From Pararhizobium sp. A13 (GTDB taxonomy: Bacteria; Pseudomonadota; Alphaproteobacteria; Rhizobiales; Rhizobiaceae), in the NCBI RefSeq assembly GCF_040126305.1, contig NZ_CP149510.1, positions 1,127,001 through 1,191,000 of the forward strand: DNA of 64,000 bases, given 5' to 3'. Below the pieces are notes generated by a model. That model was given only the letters and a program-made list of their open reading frames with translations, ran no database searches and was not told the DNA's origin. Of the stretch, positions 1 through 9,128 are shown piece by piece (the stretch's first letter is position 1; the number at the start of each line of letters is the position of its first letter). The position numbers and the translations under genes were made by a program.

Positions 1-1
1 G

Positions 2-340
2 GTGACCGGCGGCGGCCTTCCGGCCAAGGCCTGGCACGACTATATGACGGCGGCACATGAAGGCCTGTCGCCGTCGCCCGTCTTCGGCACGACCGGCGTT
101 CAGCCGACATTCGAGGACAATCAGGCCGCACCCGAAACTATTGGCGACGTCATTTCCGACACCTTTGGCAAAGACGGCACGGACGAATTTCCACAGGCGC
201 CTGTCGCTAACGGGCAGGCTGCCACTCAGCAGGGCGTGGGGCAGCCGGCGAATTCGGGACTGGTGCCGCCGGCTGATGTCGGCGAGACGACCGGCGCGAC
301 ACGGCGCACCACGCTGTTCGACATCCTCACCGGCGGTTGA
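2..340 (+). CDS. Class A penicillin-binding protein, C-terminal end (5' partial)
   Basis: The reading frame is open from the window edge, so only the last 112 residues or so are visible. The segment begins with TGGGLPAKAWHDYM, which resembles the end of the transpeptidase domain of PBP1A-type bifunctional murein synthases (transglycosylase plus transpeptidase at the inner membrane). A low-complexity tail rich in Gly, Ala, Pro and Thr follows, as is common at the C-termini of these proteins. The catalytic motifs lie upstream of the window. The GTG at position 2 is an internal codon, not a start. The family call rests on this short segment, so PBP1A versus another class A PBP is not resolved. 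Confidence 0.7.
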   Translation: MTGGGLPAKAWHDYMTAAHEGLSPSPVFGTTGVQPTFEDNQAAPETIGDVISDTFGKDGTDEFPQAPVANGQAATQQGVGQPANSGLVPPADVGETTGATRRTTLFDILTGG

Positions 341-515
341 CCACCCGTCATTTCGTTCTTACGTTTCGTAGCACAGGAAAGAGGCACTGCGAGGGGAGGC
401 ATGTCGCCTTTTAAAAGCAGGCTGAACGTGAAATGACAGCGTTCAAGCAGGCGGTTTTTTCGGTCTGTTTGCCCTTTACCGCTCGGTTTTTGCGTGTTTT
501 CAGGCGCGCAGACGC
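341..515. other. Intergenic region upstream of the dnaK promoter
   Basis: I see no gene here on either strand. A weak inverted repeat, GAACG with CGTTC near 430-455, is followed by a GGTTTTTTCGG run. It may terminate the penicillin-binding protein transcript, but the stem is short and I do not call it a terminator. Confidence 0.4.
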
Positions 516-547
516 CTTGCAGTCCGAAACGCTGCTCCTTATATACG
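516..547 (+). promoter_or_regulatory. RpoH (sigma-32) type heat-shock promoter of dnaK
   Basis: CTTG at 516-519 and CTTATATACG at 538-547 are separated by 18 nt. This matches the alphaproteobacterial heat-shock consensus CTTG-N17/18-CYTATNTNNG at every fixed position. The transcript would start near 553 and carry a leader of about 100 nt before dnaK. The match is seen directly; use by RpoH is inferred from the consensus and from the gene it precedes. Confidence 0.85.
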
Positions 548-597
548 CCCCATCGCCGCGGCTTCCACCGCGAATATTCCACAGACCATCCCGTTAG

Positions 598-636
598 GGG
601 CTGTCAAATGAATGCCTGACCGGGTTCTGACAGTCC
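598..636 (+). promoter_or_regulatory. Hairpin in the dnaK 5' leader
   Basis: GGGCTGTCA (598-606) can pair with TGACAGTCC (628-636) through nine base pairs including one G-U. The stem ends 5 nt before the AAGGAG ribosome binding site at 642-647. It could affect translation initiation, but I see no known thermometer family here and a function is only inferred. Confidence 0.4.
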
Positions 637-655
637 GCTGCAAGGAGAGAACGAC

Positions 656-2578
656 ATGGCTAAAGTAATCGGTATTGACTTGGGAACGACCAACTCCTGC
701 GTCGCCGTCATGGACGGCAAGGACGCGAAGGTCATCGAAAATGCGGAAGGTGCGCGCACGACCCCTTCGATCGTTGCTTTCAACGAAGACGGCGAGCGCC
801 TGATCGGCCAGCCGGCCAAGCGTCAGGCAGTCACCAATCCGGAAAACACGCTTTTTGCGATCAAGCGCCTGATCGGCCGCACTTTCCAGGATCCGACCAC
901 GCAAAAAGACAAGGCCATGGTGCCGTACAAGATCATCAAGGCAGACAATGGCGACGCCTGGGTCGAAGCGCACGGCGAGAAGTATTCCCCGTCGCAGATC
1001 TCCGCCATGATCCTTCAGAAGATGAAGGAAACCGCCGAATCCTATCTCGGTGAAAAGGTTACCCAAGCCGTCATCACCGTTCCCGCTTACTTCAACGACG
1101 CGCAGCGCCAGGCAACCAAGGATGCCGGCAGGATCGCCGGTCTTGAAGTCCTGCGCATCATCAACGAACCGACGGCAGCGGCACTCGCCTATGGCCTCGA
1201 CAAGAAGGACGGCAAGACCATCGCCGTTTACGACTTGGGCGGCGGCACGTTCGATATCTCGGTTCTGGAAATCGGCGACGGCGTCTTCGAAGTGAAGTCG
1301 ACCAACGGCGACACCTTCCTCGGTGGTGAAGACTTCGACATGCGTCTGGTCGAATACCTTGCAGCCGAGTTCAAGAAGGATCAGGGCATCGACCTGAAGA
1401 ACGACAAGCTGGCTCTGCAGCGCCTCAAGGAAGCTGCCGAAAAGGCAAAGATCGAGCTGTCGTCCTCGCAGCAGACCGAAATCAACCTGCCGTTCATCAC
1501 GGCAGACGCTTCCGGTCCGAAGCACCTGACGATGAAGCTGTCGCGCGCCAAGTTCGAAAGCCTGGTCGACGACCTCATCCAGCGCACGGTTGCTCCGTGC
1601 AAGGCTGCCCTCAAGGATGCCGGCGTCACGGCGGCCGAGATCGACGAAGTCGTTCTGGTCGGTGGCATGAGCCGCATGCCGAAGGTGCAGGAAACCGTCA
1701 AGCAACTGTTCGGCAAGGAACCGCATAAGGGCGTCAATCCGGATGAAGTCGTCGCTCTCGGCGCCGCCATCCAGGCTGGCGTTCTGCAGGGCGACGTCAA
1801 GGACGTTCTGCTTCTCGACGTGACCCCGCTGTCGCTCGGTATCGAAACCCTCGGTGGCGTCTTCACCCGTCTGATCGAGCGCAACACGACGATCCCGACG
1901 AAGAAGAGCCAAACCTTCTCGACGGCCGAAGACAACCAGAATGCCGTGACCATCCGCGTCAGCCAAGGCGAGCGCGAAATGGCTGCCGATAACAAGCTGC
2001 TCGGCCAGTTCGACCTGGTTGGCATCCCGCCGGCTCCGCGTGGCGTTCCGCAGATCGAAGTCACCTTCGATATCGACGCCAACGGCATCGTGCAGGTTTC
2101 GGCCAAGGACAAGGGCACCGGCAAGGAGCATCAGATTCGGATCCAGGCATCGGGCGGTCTGTCCGACGCGGATATCGAGAAGATGGTCAAGGACGCCGAG
2201 GCCAATGCCGAAACCGACAAGAAGCGTCGCGAAACCGTGGAAGCCAAGAACCAGGCTGAAAGCCTGATTCATTCCTCGGAAAAGTCGTTGAAGGAATATG
2301 GCGACAAGGTCACGGAAGCCGAGCGCACCGCGATCTCCGACGCGATCGCTGCGTTGAAGACCGCCGTCGAGGCCTCCGAGCCGGATGCTGAAGACATCAA
2401 GACCAAGACCCAGACGCTGCTCGAAGCTTCGATGAAGCTTGGCCAGGCGATGTACGAAGCGCAGCAGACGGATGCGGCCAATGCCGATGCGGCTGCTGAC
2501 GCGGCCCGCGATGGCGATATCGTCGATGCCGACTACGAAGAAGTCAACGACGAGGACGATCGCAAGAAGTCCGCATAA
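656..2578 (+). CDS. dnaK: Chaperone protein DnaK (Hsp70)
   Basis: ATP-dependent cytosolic Hsp70 that binds unfolded segments and works with DnaJ and GrpE in folding and heat-shock control. The 640-residue product has the full family length. The phosphate loop [13 protein letters not shown] is near the N-terminus, the second ATPase signature [15 protein letters not shown] lies near residue 195, and the linker [19 protein letters not shown] near residue 385 leads into the substrate-binding domain. An acidic helical tail follows. The ATG is preceded by AAGGAG at good spacing. A heat-shock promoter lies upstream and a strong terminator downstream. dnaJ follows after about 320 bases, so the two can be transcribed separately. 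Confidence 0.99.
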   Translation: MAKVIGIDLGTTNSCVAVMDGKDAKVIENAEGARTTPSIVAFNEDGERLIGQPAKRQAVTNPENTLFAIKRLIGRTFQDPTTQKDKAMVPYKIIKADNGDAWVEAHGEKYSPSQISAMILQKMKETAESYLGEKVTQAVITVPAYFNDAQRQATKDAGRIAGLEVLRIINEPTAAALAYGLDKKDGKTIAVYDLGGGTFDISVLEIGDGVFEVKSTNGDTFLGGEDFDMRLVEYLAAEFKKDQGIDLKNDKLALQRLKEAAEKAKIELSSSQQTEINLPFITADASGPKHLTMKLSRAKFESLVDDLIQRTVAPCKAALKDAGVTAAEIDEVVLVGGMSRMPKVQETVKQLFGKEPHKGVNPDEVVALGAAIQAGVLQGDVKDVLLLDVTPLSLGIETLGGVFTRLIERNTTIPTKKSQTFSTAEDNQNAVTIRVSQGEREMAADNKLLGQFDLVGIPPAPRGVPQIEVTFDIDANGIVQVSAKDKGTGKEHQIRIQASGGLSDADIEKMVKDAEANAETDKKRRETVEAKNQAESLIHSSEKSLKEYGDKVTEAERTAISDAIAALKTAVEASEPDAEDIKTKTQTLLEASMKLGQAMYEAQQTDAANADAAADAARDGDIVDADYEEVNDEDDRKKSA

Positions 2579-2603
2579 GTCTTCTTCGAGCTGGAGATAT
2601 GTG

Positions 2604-2635
2604 AGCCCGGAGCCGCAAGCTCCGGGCTTTTGTTT
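2604..2635 (+). terminator. Rho-independent terminator after dnaK
   Basis: AGCCCGGAGC (2604-2613) and GCTCCGGGCT (2619-2628) form a perfect 10-bp stem with a 5-nt CGCAA loop, followed by a T-rich tract. It separates dnaK from dnaJ. In the rest of the gap up to dnaJ (about 2640-2897) I see no gene and no confident promoter. Confidence 0.9.
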
Positions 2636-2897
2636 TGCGCAAAACAGTGCCGTTGAAGAGCGCCGCTCACCTTAACGGATGATTTGCAACCGGCTTTTCG
2701 GGTGGGACCGGCGCGCCGCCAAGTCCCGGAGCGCGGGTGCAGTGGCCTGAATCTGTGCTTTTCCGACAAAAACCTGCCAGGATAGTGTATTGCCTATGGT
2801 ATCGCGCTTGAAGGTTTACTAAATCCTGTTGCAAGGAAATCAGGCGACCATCGGGCGGCCGGTTTCGGCATGCCTTTCAACAGGACAACCTGCAAGT

Positions 2898-4031
2898 ATG
2901 AAACGTGATCTTTACGAAACGCTCGGCGTTGCGAAAACAGCGGACGAGAAAGAGCTCAAGAGCGCTTTCCGCAAACTGGCGATGAAGTATCACCCGGACA
3001 AGAATCCCGGCGACACTGAAGCGGAAAAGACCTTCAAGGAAATCAGTCTAGCCTACGAAATCCTTAAAGACCCGCAGAAGCGGGCTGCCTATGATCGCTA
3101 TGGCCACGCAGCCTTCGAAAATGGCGGTATGGGCGCTGGTGGCGCCGGCTTTGGCAGCGCGGGTGCCGGCGGCTTCTCAGATATCTTCGAGGACATCTTC
3201 GGCGAGATGATGGGCGGTGGCCGCCAGCGCCGGTCGTCGGGCGGACGCGAACGCGGCGCCGATCTGCGCTACAATATGGAAATCTCGCTGGAAGAAGCCT
3301 ATTCCGGCAAGACGGCGCAGATCCGTGTACCGACATCGATCACCTGCGATGTGTGCACGGGCTCGGGCGCGAAGCCGGGTACAAAACCGCAGACCTGCGC
3401 CACCTGTCAGGGCTCTGGCCGTGTGCGCGCGGCGCAGGGCTTCTTTTCCATCGAGCGGACTTGCCCGACCTGTCACGGCCGCGGCCAGACCATCACCGAT
3501 CCTTGCACGAAGTGCCATGGTCAGGGCCGGGTGACCGAGGAGCGCTCGCTGTCGGTCAACATCCCCGCCGGCATTGAGGACGGAACGCGCATCCGCCTCT
3601 CGGGCGAAGGCGAGGCAGGCCTGCGCGGCGGCCCGGCGGGCGACCTCTATATCTTCCTGTCGGTCAAGCCGCATGAGTTCTACCAGCGCGATGGCGCGGA
3701 TCTTTATTGCAGCGTGCCGATCTCGATGACGACGGCAGCGCTTGGCGGCAAGTTCGATGTGGCGACGCTCGACGGCACCAAGTCGCGCGTCTCGGTGCCG
3801 GAGGGCACGCAGGCCGGCAAGCAGTTTCGCCTGAAGGGCAAGGGCATGCCGGTGCTGCGCTCCAGCCAGGTCGGCGATCTCTATATCCAGATCCAGATCG
3901 AAACGCCGCAAAAGCTCACCAAGCGTCAGCGCGAACTGCTGAGGGAATTCGAAGAACTGTCTTCCAAGGACAACAATCCGGAATCCGCCGGCTTTTTTTC
4001 CCGCATGAAGGATTTCTTCGACATCGAGTGA
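2898..4031 (+). CDS. dnaJ: Chaperone protein DnaJ (Hsp40)
   Basis: Type I Hsp40 co-chaperone that delivers substrates to DnaK and stimulates its ATPase. The 377-residue product has the J domain with the HPD motif (YHPDKNPGD), a Gly/Phe-rich linker around residues 75-105, and four zinc-binding CxxCxGxG-type repeats ([32 protein letters not shown]). A C-terminal substrate-binding region follows. I chose the ATG giving [11 protein letters not shown] because DnaJ proteins begin there. The open frame extends 23 codons further upstream, but those codons have no family similarity. A terminator follows directly. Confidence 0.98.
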   Translation: MKRDLYETLGVAKTADEKELKSAFRKLAMKYHPDKNPGDTEAEKTFKEISLAYEILKDPQKRAAYDRYGHAAFENGGMGAGGAGFGSAGAGGFSDIFEDIFGEMMGGGRQRRSSGGRERGADLRYNMEISLEEAYSGKTAQIRVPTSITCDVCTGSGAKPGTKPQTCATCQGSGRVRAAQGFFSIERTCPTCHGRGQTITDPCTKCHGQGRVTEERSLSVNIPAGIEDGTRIRLSGEGEAGLRGGPAGDLYIFLSVKPHEFYQRDGADLYCSVPISMTTAALGGKFDVATLDGTKSRVSVPEGTQAGKQFRLKGKGMPVLRSSQVGDLYIQIQIETPQKLTKRQRELLREFEELSSKDNNPESAGFFSRMKDFFDIE

Positions 4032-4064
4032 CTGGCCAAGACGACAATCAGCAATATATCCCGG

Positions 4065-4092
4065 CCGGAGGCAGCAATGCCTCCGGTTTTTT
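4065..4092 (+). terminator. Rho-independent terminator after dnaJ
   Basis: CCGGAGGCA (4065-4073) pairs perfectly with TGCCTCCGG (4078-4086) around a GCAA tetraloop, followed by six T residues. It lies 33 nt after the dnaJ stop. Confidence 0.92.
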
Positions 4093-4143
4093 GTTCGTTC
4101 GCCGGTGCCGCCGGCACGACGTTCATAAGCGAAAGGTTTTCCC

Positions 4144-4863
4144 ATGGCCTACGAGCTCTTTTATTGGGATGGCATTCCCGGTCGCGGCGAGTTCGTCCGT
4201 CTTGCGCTGGAGCAAGCGGGTGCCGACTACATCGACGTCGCCCGCACGGATGGCGGCATGGCGCGCATGATGTCGATGATGAAAAGCAAAACGGGGAGAT
4301 TCGCGCCCTTTGCGCCGCCCTTCCTGAAGGACGGGGATGTCATCGTCTCCCACGTCGCCAATATCCTGCTCTATCTCGGCGGCAGGCTTGGGCTTGCGCC
4401 GAAGGACGAAGCCGGACGGTTCGAGGCAAACGGGCTGCAACTGACCATCACCGATTTCGTCGGCGAAATTCATGACGTCCATCATCCGATCGGCGTGTCG
4501 CTCTATTATCACGAGCAGAGGCAAGAGGCGCTCCGGCGGGCCGAAAATTTCCTCGACGAACGTTTGCCGAAATTCCTCGGTTACTTCGAAAAGCACCTGA
4601 GCAAGAATGGCGAAGGGCAGATCCATGCCGTCGGCGATGCGCTGACCTATGTCGACCTGTGTCTGTTTCAGCTTCTGGAGGGACTGCGTTATGCCTTCCC
4701 GAAGGCGACGCAGGCGGCCGAACCGGACTATCCGCTGCTCGTCGCGCTCAACGCGCAGGTGCGCGAACTGCCTCGGATGAAGGCCTATCTTGCGTCCAAG
4801 CGCCGGCTTGCCTTCAACGAAGAAGGCATTTTCCGCCACTATCCCGAGCTGGATCTGGCGTGA
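4144..4863 (+). CDS. Glutathione S-transferase family protein
   Basis: Likely cytosolic enzyme or binding protein of the glutathione transferase superfamily. The 239-residue length is typical. The N-terminal thioredoxin-like half begins ELFYWDGIPGRGEFVRLALE, the beta-alpha start of sigma/alpha-like GSTs, with Tyr7 at the place of the usual catalytic tyrosine. A helical C-terminal half includes GDALTYVDLCLFQLLEGL. The gene lies alone between the dnaJ terminator and recF. The substrate cannot be told from the sequence, and detoxification is only the common role of the family. Confidence 0.85.
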   Translation: MAYELFYWDGIPGRGEFVRLALEQAGADYIDVARTDGGMARMMSMMKSKTGRFAPFAPPFLKDGDVIVSHVANILLYLGGRLGLAPKDEAGRFEANGLQLTITDFVGEIHDVHHPIGVSLYYHEQRQEALRRAENFLDERLPKFLGYFEKHLSKNGEGQIHAVGDALTYVDLCLFQLLEGLRYAFPKATQAAEPDYPLLVALNAQVRELPRMKAYLASKRRLAFNEEGIFRHYPELDLA

Positions 4864-4999
4864 GCACCGCTGTTTCCGTTGCGCAGCCATGGCCGACCGC
4901 CGGTCCGCCATGGCGTTCATCGCAGCGCAGCGCATGTTCGGCCTTGCCATCAAGGCTTTGGGGGCATAGCTCTCAACCGGATACGCAACCGGATTCTCC

Positions 5000-6124
5000 A
5001 TGCCGCATAAGGTTTTTATCAGCCGCCTGAAACTCAGCGATTTCCGCAACTATGCGGCTCTGTCGCTCGACCTCGATGCGCGCCATCTTGTGCTGACGGG
5101 CGAGAACGGCGCGGGCAAGACCAACCTGATGGAGGCCGTCTCTTTCCTGTCCCCCGGGCGCGGACTGCGCCGAGCCGCCTATGCCGATGTGGTCCGTGTC
5201 GGTGCGGAAACCGGGTTCTCCGTCTTTGCGGAGTTGGACGGCATGGATGGTCCCGCCGAGATTGGCACGGGCACGGCTGGAGCCGAGGAGGGGCAGGCGC
5301 GACGCCTGCGCATCAACGGGACAACGGCGAGGACGGTCGACGAACTCCTCGATCATCTGCGTGTGCTGTGGCTGACGCCGGCCATGGACGGGCTTTTCAC
5401 CGGTGGTTCCGGCGATCGCCGACGCTTCCTCGACCGGCTGGTGCTGTCGCTCGATCCCGAGCACGGCCGCCGTGCGACAGATTACGAGCGCGCCATGCGC
5501 AGCCGCAACAAGCTCCTGTCCGAGGGTCGGGCGGATCCCGTCTGGCTGACGGGGCTTGAGCGCCAGATGGCCGAGCTTGGGATATCGATGGCCTTGGCGC
5601 GGCAAGAGATGCTCGGTCTTCTGGCAGCCCTGGTGGACAAGAATCACGAAGGCGGCGTCTTCCCGGTCGCCGATTTGGCGCTTTCGGGCTTTCTCGACGG
5701 CGAATGGCACCGTCCGGCCTTCGATCTGGAGGAGCAGTATCTGGAAATGATGAAGAACGGCCGCTACCGCGATGCGAGTGCCGGCCGCACGCTTGATGGG
5801 CCGCATCGCAGCGATCTTCTCATCCGCCATCGGGCCAAGAACATGGAGGCCGCGCGTTGCTCGACTGGCGAGCAGAAGGCCCTCCTCGTCGGTCTGGTCC
5901 TCGCCCATGCCCGCCTTGTCGCCAATATGACTGGCCACGCGCCTGTGCTGCTGCTCGACGAGATTGCCGCTCATCTCGATGAGGGGCGGCGGGCAGCCCT
6001 GTTCGATCTCGTCGATGATCTCGGTGGCCAGGCCTTCATGACCGGTACGGATCAATCGATGTTTTCGGCGCTTGGCGAACGGGCGCGCTATCTCACGGTT
6101 GCCAATGGCACCGTTTCCGGGTGA
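5000..6124 (+). CDS. recF: DNA replication and repair protein RecF
   Basis: SMC-like ATPase that helps load RecA at single-strand gaps through the RecFOR pathway. The 374 residues match the usual length. Walker A is GENGAGKTN at residues 34-42, the ABC-type signature lies in STGEQKALL, and Walker B is PVLLLDEIAAHLDE near the C-terminus. The start MPHKVFISRLKLSDFRNYA is characteristic of the family. Here recF is followed 12 nt later by a MoeB/ThiF-like gene and is not beside dnaN or gyrB, as it is in enterobacteria. Co-transcription with the next two genes is likely from the spacing. Confidence 0.97.
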   Translation: MPHKVFISRLKLSDFRNYAALSLDLDARHLVLTGENGAGKTNLMEAVSFLSPGRGLRRAAYADVVRVGAETGFSVFAELDGMDGPAEIGTGTAGAEEGQARRLRINGTTARTVDELLDHLRVLWLTPAMDGLFTGGSGDRRRFLDRLVLSLDPEHGRRATDYERAMRSRNKLLSEGRADPVWLTGLERQMAELGISMALARQEMLGLLAALVDKNHEGGVFPVADLALSGFLDGEWHRPAFDLEEQYLEMMKNGRYRDASAGRTLDGPHRSDLLIRHRAKNMEAARCSTGEQKALLVGLVLAHARLVANMTGHAPVLLLDEIAAHLDEGRRAALFDLVDDLGGQAFMTGTDQSMFSALGERARYLTVANGTVSG

Positions 6125-6136
6125 CATTCAGCCATC

Positions 6137-6898
6137 ATGAGTACAAAACCCCTCAGTTCGGAAGAAATCCAGCGCTATGCGCGCCACATCATCCTGCCGG
6201 AGATCGGCGGAGCCGGTCAGCAGGCGCTGAAGGCGGCGCGCGTTCTGGTCATCGGCGCTGGCGGCCTCGGTGCGCCGGTGCTGCAATATCTTGCCGCCGC
6301 AGGCATCGGCACGCTTGGCATCGTCGATGACGATACCGTGTCGCTGTCCAACCTGCAGCGGCAGGTCATCCACGCCACGCCCGGCATCGGCAGGTCGAAG
6401 GCCGACAGTGCGGCCGAATTCATTGCCGGGCTCAACCCGCATGTCGGGGTGGTTCTGCATGAAACACGGTTGGATGCCTCCAATGCGGAGGCGCTGTTTT
6501 CCGGCTACAATTTCGTCGTCGATGGCTCGGACAATTTCGAAACGCGCTATCTCGCCGCCGATACGGCCGAGCGGCTGCAAATCACCCTGGTCACCGGCGC
6601 CGTCGGCCGCTTCGATGGCTCGCTCACCGTTCTTCAGCCTTGGAAAAGTGCAGGCGATGGACGGCAGAACCCGGGCTACCGCGACCTCTTTCCTGCGCCG
6701 CCGCCGCCGGGCGTCGTGCCCACCTGCGCGGAGGCCGGCATCGTCGGCGCGTTGACGGGCGTGATCGGTACATTGCAGGCTATGGAAGTCATCAAGCTCG
6801 TCACCGGCGCCGGCGAACCGCTGATCGGTCGCTTGCTGATGTATGACGCACTGACTGCCCGCTTCGAGACCATCAAATATGGCCGGAAGGTTCGATGA
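6137..6898 (+). CDS. moeB: MoeB/ThiF family adenylyltransferase (HesA/MoeB/ThiF)
   Basis: E1-like enzyme that would adenylate the C-terminal glycine of a sulfur-carrier protein such as MoaD or ThiS. The 253-residue protein has the nucleotide-binding GAGGLG at residues 40-45 and the following DDDTVSLSNLQRQ segment typical of the family. The PTCAEAGIVGALTGVIGTLQ block is near the end. The two CxxC pairs that bind zinc in E. coli MoeB are not seen: the first site reads PGYRDLF and the C-terminus has no cysteine pair. No carrier gene is adjacent, so MoaD versus ThiS as partner is open. The stop overlaps the next start as ATGA. Confidence 0.85.
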   Translation: MSTKPLSSEEIQRYARHIILPEIGGAGQQALKAARVLVIGAGGLGAPVLQYLAAAGIGTLGIVDDDTVSLSNLQRQVIHATPGIGRSKADSAAEFIAGLNPHVGVVLHETRLDASNAEALFSGYNFVVDGSDNFETRYLAADTAERLQITLVTGAVGRFDGSLTVLQPWKSAGDGRQNPGYRDLFPAPPPPGVVPTCAEAGIVGALTGVIGTLQAMEVIKLVTGAGEPLIGRLLMYDALTARFETIKYGRKVR

Positions 6899-7365
6899 AG
6901 CTCGTGCCGATCGATCAGGCGTTCGAGGATTGGGACGCGCTGCTCGCGCTCATCGTTGCCTCCTTCGCCTATATGCACCCGCGGATCGATCCGCCATCAT
7001 CGGCTCTTCGCCTGACGCTGCAGTCGCTGAAGCAAAAGGCCGAAACCGAGAAGGCCTATGCCGCCATCGAAAACGGTCGCCTGGTTGGCTGTATCTTCTG
7101 CAAGCCGGAGCCGCCGGATTGCCTCTATATCGGCAAACTCGCAGTTGCTCCGGACGCGCAGGGCAGAGGCATCGGGCGGCTGATGCTGCGGGCAGCCGAG
7201 GCCCATGCCGCCACATGCGGCTTGCCCTGCCTGCGGCTGGAAACGCGGATCGAGCTTGAAGAGAATCACCGAGTGTTTGCGCGGTGGGGCTTTGTCAGGA
7301 CCGCCGAAGCGTCCCACCCCGGCTTTACGCGCGCCACCTTCATCGAGATGCGCAAGCCGTTGTAA
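6895..7365 (+). CDS. GNAT family N-acetyltransferase
   Basis: Predicted acetyl-CoA-dependent acetyltransferase of 156 residues. The acetyl-CoA binding motif A is visible as KLAVAPDAQGRGIGRLML near residue 83, followed by LRLETRIELEENHRVFARWGF, a typical GNAT C-terminal half. It overlaps the MoeB-like gene by 4 nt, so the two are probably translationally coupled. It ends one base before the convergent dehydrogenase gene. The substrate is unknown. Confidence 0.85.
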   Translation: MKLVPIDQAFEDWDALLALIVASFAYMHPRIDPPSSALRLTLQSLKQKAETEKAYAAIENGRLVGCIFCKPEPPDCLYIGKLAVAPDAQGRGIGRLMLRAAEAHAATCGLPCLRLETRIELEENHRVFARWGFVRTAEASHPGFTRATFIEMRKPL

Positions 7366-8370
7366 TCAGACCCTGCCCGGCAGAACGCGGTCCGGCGGGC
7401 GGTGTCCGTCGATGAACGTGCGGATGTTGATCACCACCTTGTCGCCCATGTCGATGCGGCCCTCGAGCGTTGCCGAGCTCATATGCGGCAAAAGCACGAC
7501 CTTGCCTTCGGTCGCAAGCTTCACCAGCTTCGGGTTCACGGCAGGCTCATTCTCGAACACGTCGAGGCCGGCACCGGCGATCTTGCCTTCGCGCAGGCAT
7601 TTGATCAGCGCCGTTTCATCGACGATGCTGCCACGCGCGGTGTTGACGATGTAGCTCGTCGGCTGCATCAGCGCGAGCCGGCGCGCCGACAGGAGGTGAA
7701 AGGTGGCAGGTGTCGAGGGGCAATTGACTGATACGATGTCGACGCGGGCGAGCATCTGGTCGAGGCTGTCCCAATAGGTCGCCTCCAGCTTTTCCTCGGT
7801 CTCGGCGCTGACGCGCTTGCGGTTGTGATAGTGGATCGAAAGCCCGAAGGCCTTGGCGCGGCGGGCGACGGCGGTGCCGATGCGGCCCATGCCGACGATG
7901 CCGACGCGCTTGCCGGAGATGCGCCGCCCGAGCATCCAGGTCGGCGACCAGCCCGCCCATTCGCCGCGGCGGTCGGTCAGGATGTTGGCGCCTTCTATCA
8001 GGCGGCGCGGAACGGCAAGGATCAGCGCCATGGTCATGTCGGCGGTGTCTTCCGTCAGCACGTTTGGCGTGTTGGTGACAGTGATGCCGTGGCGGGCAGC
8101 GGCGTCGATGTCAATGTGATCGACGCCGTTCGAAAAGCTTGCGATCAGTTTCAGCTGCGGCCCGGCCTGTTCGATCAGTGCTGCGTCGATCCGGTCGGTA
8201 AGGGTCGGCACGAGCACGTCGGCACGCTTCACGGCTGCCACGAGTTCCGGCTGGCTGCGCGGCGTGTCGTCGATGTTGAGTTCGGCGTCAAACAGTTCCC
8301 GCATCCGCGTTTCAACGACATCGGGCAATTTGCGGGTGATGTAGACCTTGGGCTTTTTCTTGTTTGTCAT
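7366..8370 (-). CDS. D-2-hydroxyacid dehydrogenase (glyoxylate/glycerate dehydrogenase-like)
   Basis: NAD(P)-dependent oxidoreductase of the D-isomer 2-hydroxyacid family, 334 residues from MTNKKKPKVYITRKLP. The Rossmann motif is GIVGMGRIGTAVARRAK. The substrate/catalytic segment NTARGSIVDETAL and the catalytic histidine block LPHMSSATLEGR are in the expected order. The open frame runs 59 codons further upstream, but that part has no family similarity, so I use the internal ATG. The likely substrates are glyoxylate, hydroxypyruvate or related 2-oxoacids. The gene is convergent with the acetyltransferase. Confidence 0.9.
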   Translation of the reverse strand: MTNKKKPKVYITRKLPDVVETRMRELFDAELNIDDTPRSQPELVAAVKRADVLVPTLTDRIDAALIEQAGPQLKLIASFSNGVDHIDIDAAARHGITVTNTPNVLTEDTADMTMALILAVPRRLIEGANILTDRRGEWAGWSPTWMLGRRISGKRVGIVGMGRIGTAVARRAKAFGLSIHYHNRKRVSAETEEKLEATYWDSLDQMLARVDIVSVNCPSTPATFHLLSARRLALMQPTSYIVNTARGSIVDETALIKCLREGKIAGAGLDVFENEPAVNPKLVKLATEGKVVLLPHMSSATLEGRIDMGDKVVINIRTFIDGHRPPDRVLPGRV

Positions 8371-8567
8371 CGCTGTTTGCCGAGCCCTTGTTGACGGGTT
8401 TTTAACCAAGATGAGTGATCGTTCTCCCTGCAGTTCATTTTCTACCAGACCCGGTGTGGAAGACAAACAAAACTCTAGATGTCCCCTGACGATTTGCCTG
8501 TCTTTGGCAGAACCGGTCAGAGATTTGGCTGCAAGTTCCTGAATCAATTAGGAAAACGGATTTCGTC

Positions 8568-9107
8568 ATGCGTCAGTTCCTTTCCAGGCTCGCTTTTGCC
8601 GCCGCCGCTGTCCTGTCTGTCGTGGCGATCGATGCAACCCCGGCTTTCGCCCAGGCCGCGAAGGGCGCAAGCGGCCTGCCGCTGCCGCGCTTCGTCAGCC
8701 TGAAATCCAAGAGCGTCAACCTGCGTGTCGGACCGAGCGTCGACTACGCGGTTGCCTGGCGTTACATGAAGGCCGGCGTGCCTGTGGAAATCATCCAGGA
8801 ATATGACAACTGGCGGCGCATCCGCGACGCCGACGGCACCGAGGGCTGGGTCAACCAGGCGCTGCTTTCAGGAGATCGCACTGCAATCACTGCGCCCTGG
8901 ATGCGCGGCAAGGGCGAGGGCATTTTCGTCAATATGCGGCACGATCCGCAGTCCAACAGCGCCATTGTCGCGCGCATGGAGCCGGGTGTCGTCGTGCACG
9001 TCGGCGAATGCAACGGAGACTGGTGTCGCGCCGAGGCGCAAGGGGTCGATGGCTGGATCTCCCAGGGTGAAATTTGGGGCGCCTATCCGGGCGAAGCCTT
9101 CAAGTAG
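8568..9107 (+). CDS. Secreted SH3-domain protein
   Basis: A 179-residue exported protein. It starts with a clear Sec signal peptide (MRQFLSRLAFAAAAVLS, probable cleavage after AFAQA). Two bacterial SH3-like segments follow. The first starts LKSKSVNLRVGPSVDYAVAW (about residue 45) and the second INMRHDP-like stretch starts near residue 120, with GDWCRAEAQGVDGWISQ. Such domains often bind peptidoglycan or tether cell-wall enzymes in the periplasm. No catalytic domain is present. The gene stands alone between two minus-strand genes. Confidence 0.85.
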   Translation: MRQFLSRLAFAAAAVLSVVAIDATPAFAQAAKGASGLPLPRFVSLKSKSVNLRVGPSVDYAVAWRYMKAGVPVEIIQEYDNWRRIRDADGTEGWVNQALLSGDRTAITAPWMRGKGEGIFVNMRHDPQSNSAIVARMEPGVVVHVGECNGDWCRAEAQGVDGWISQGEIWGAYPGEAFK

Positions 9108-9128
9108 TCGGGCGGATATTCGGGCTGG

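Noticed and set aside
539..2272. Long minus-strand open frame opposite dnaK
   Set aside because: It is the complement of a strongly conserved gene and has no domain of its own; the biased codon use explains the open frame.
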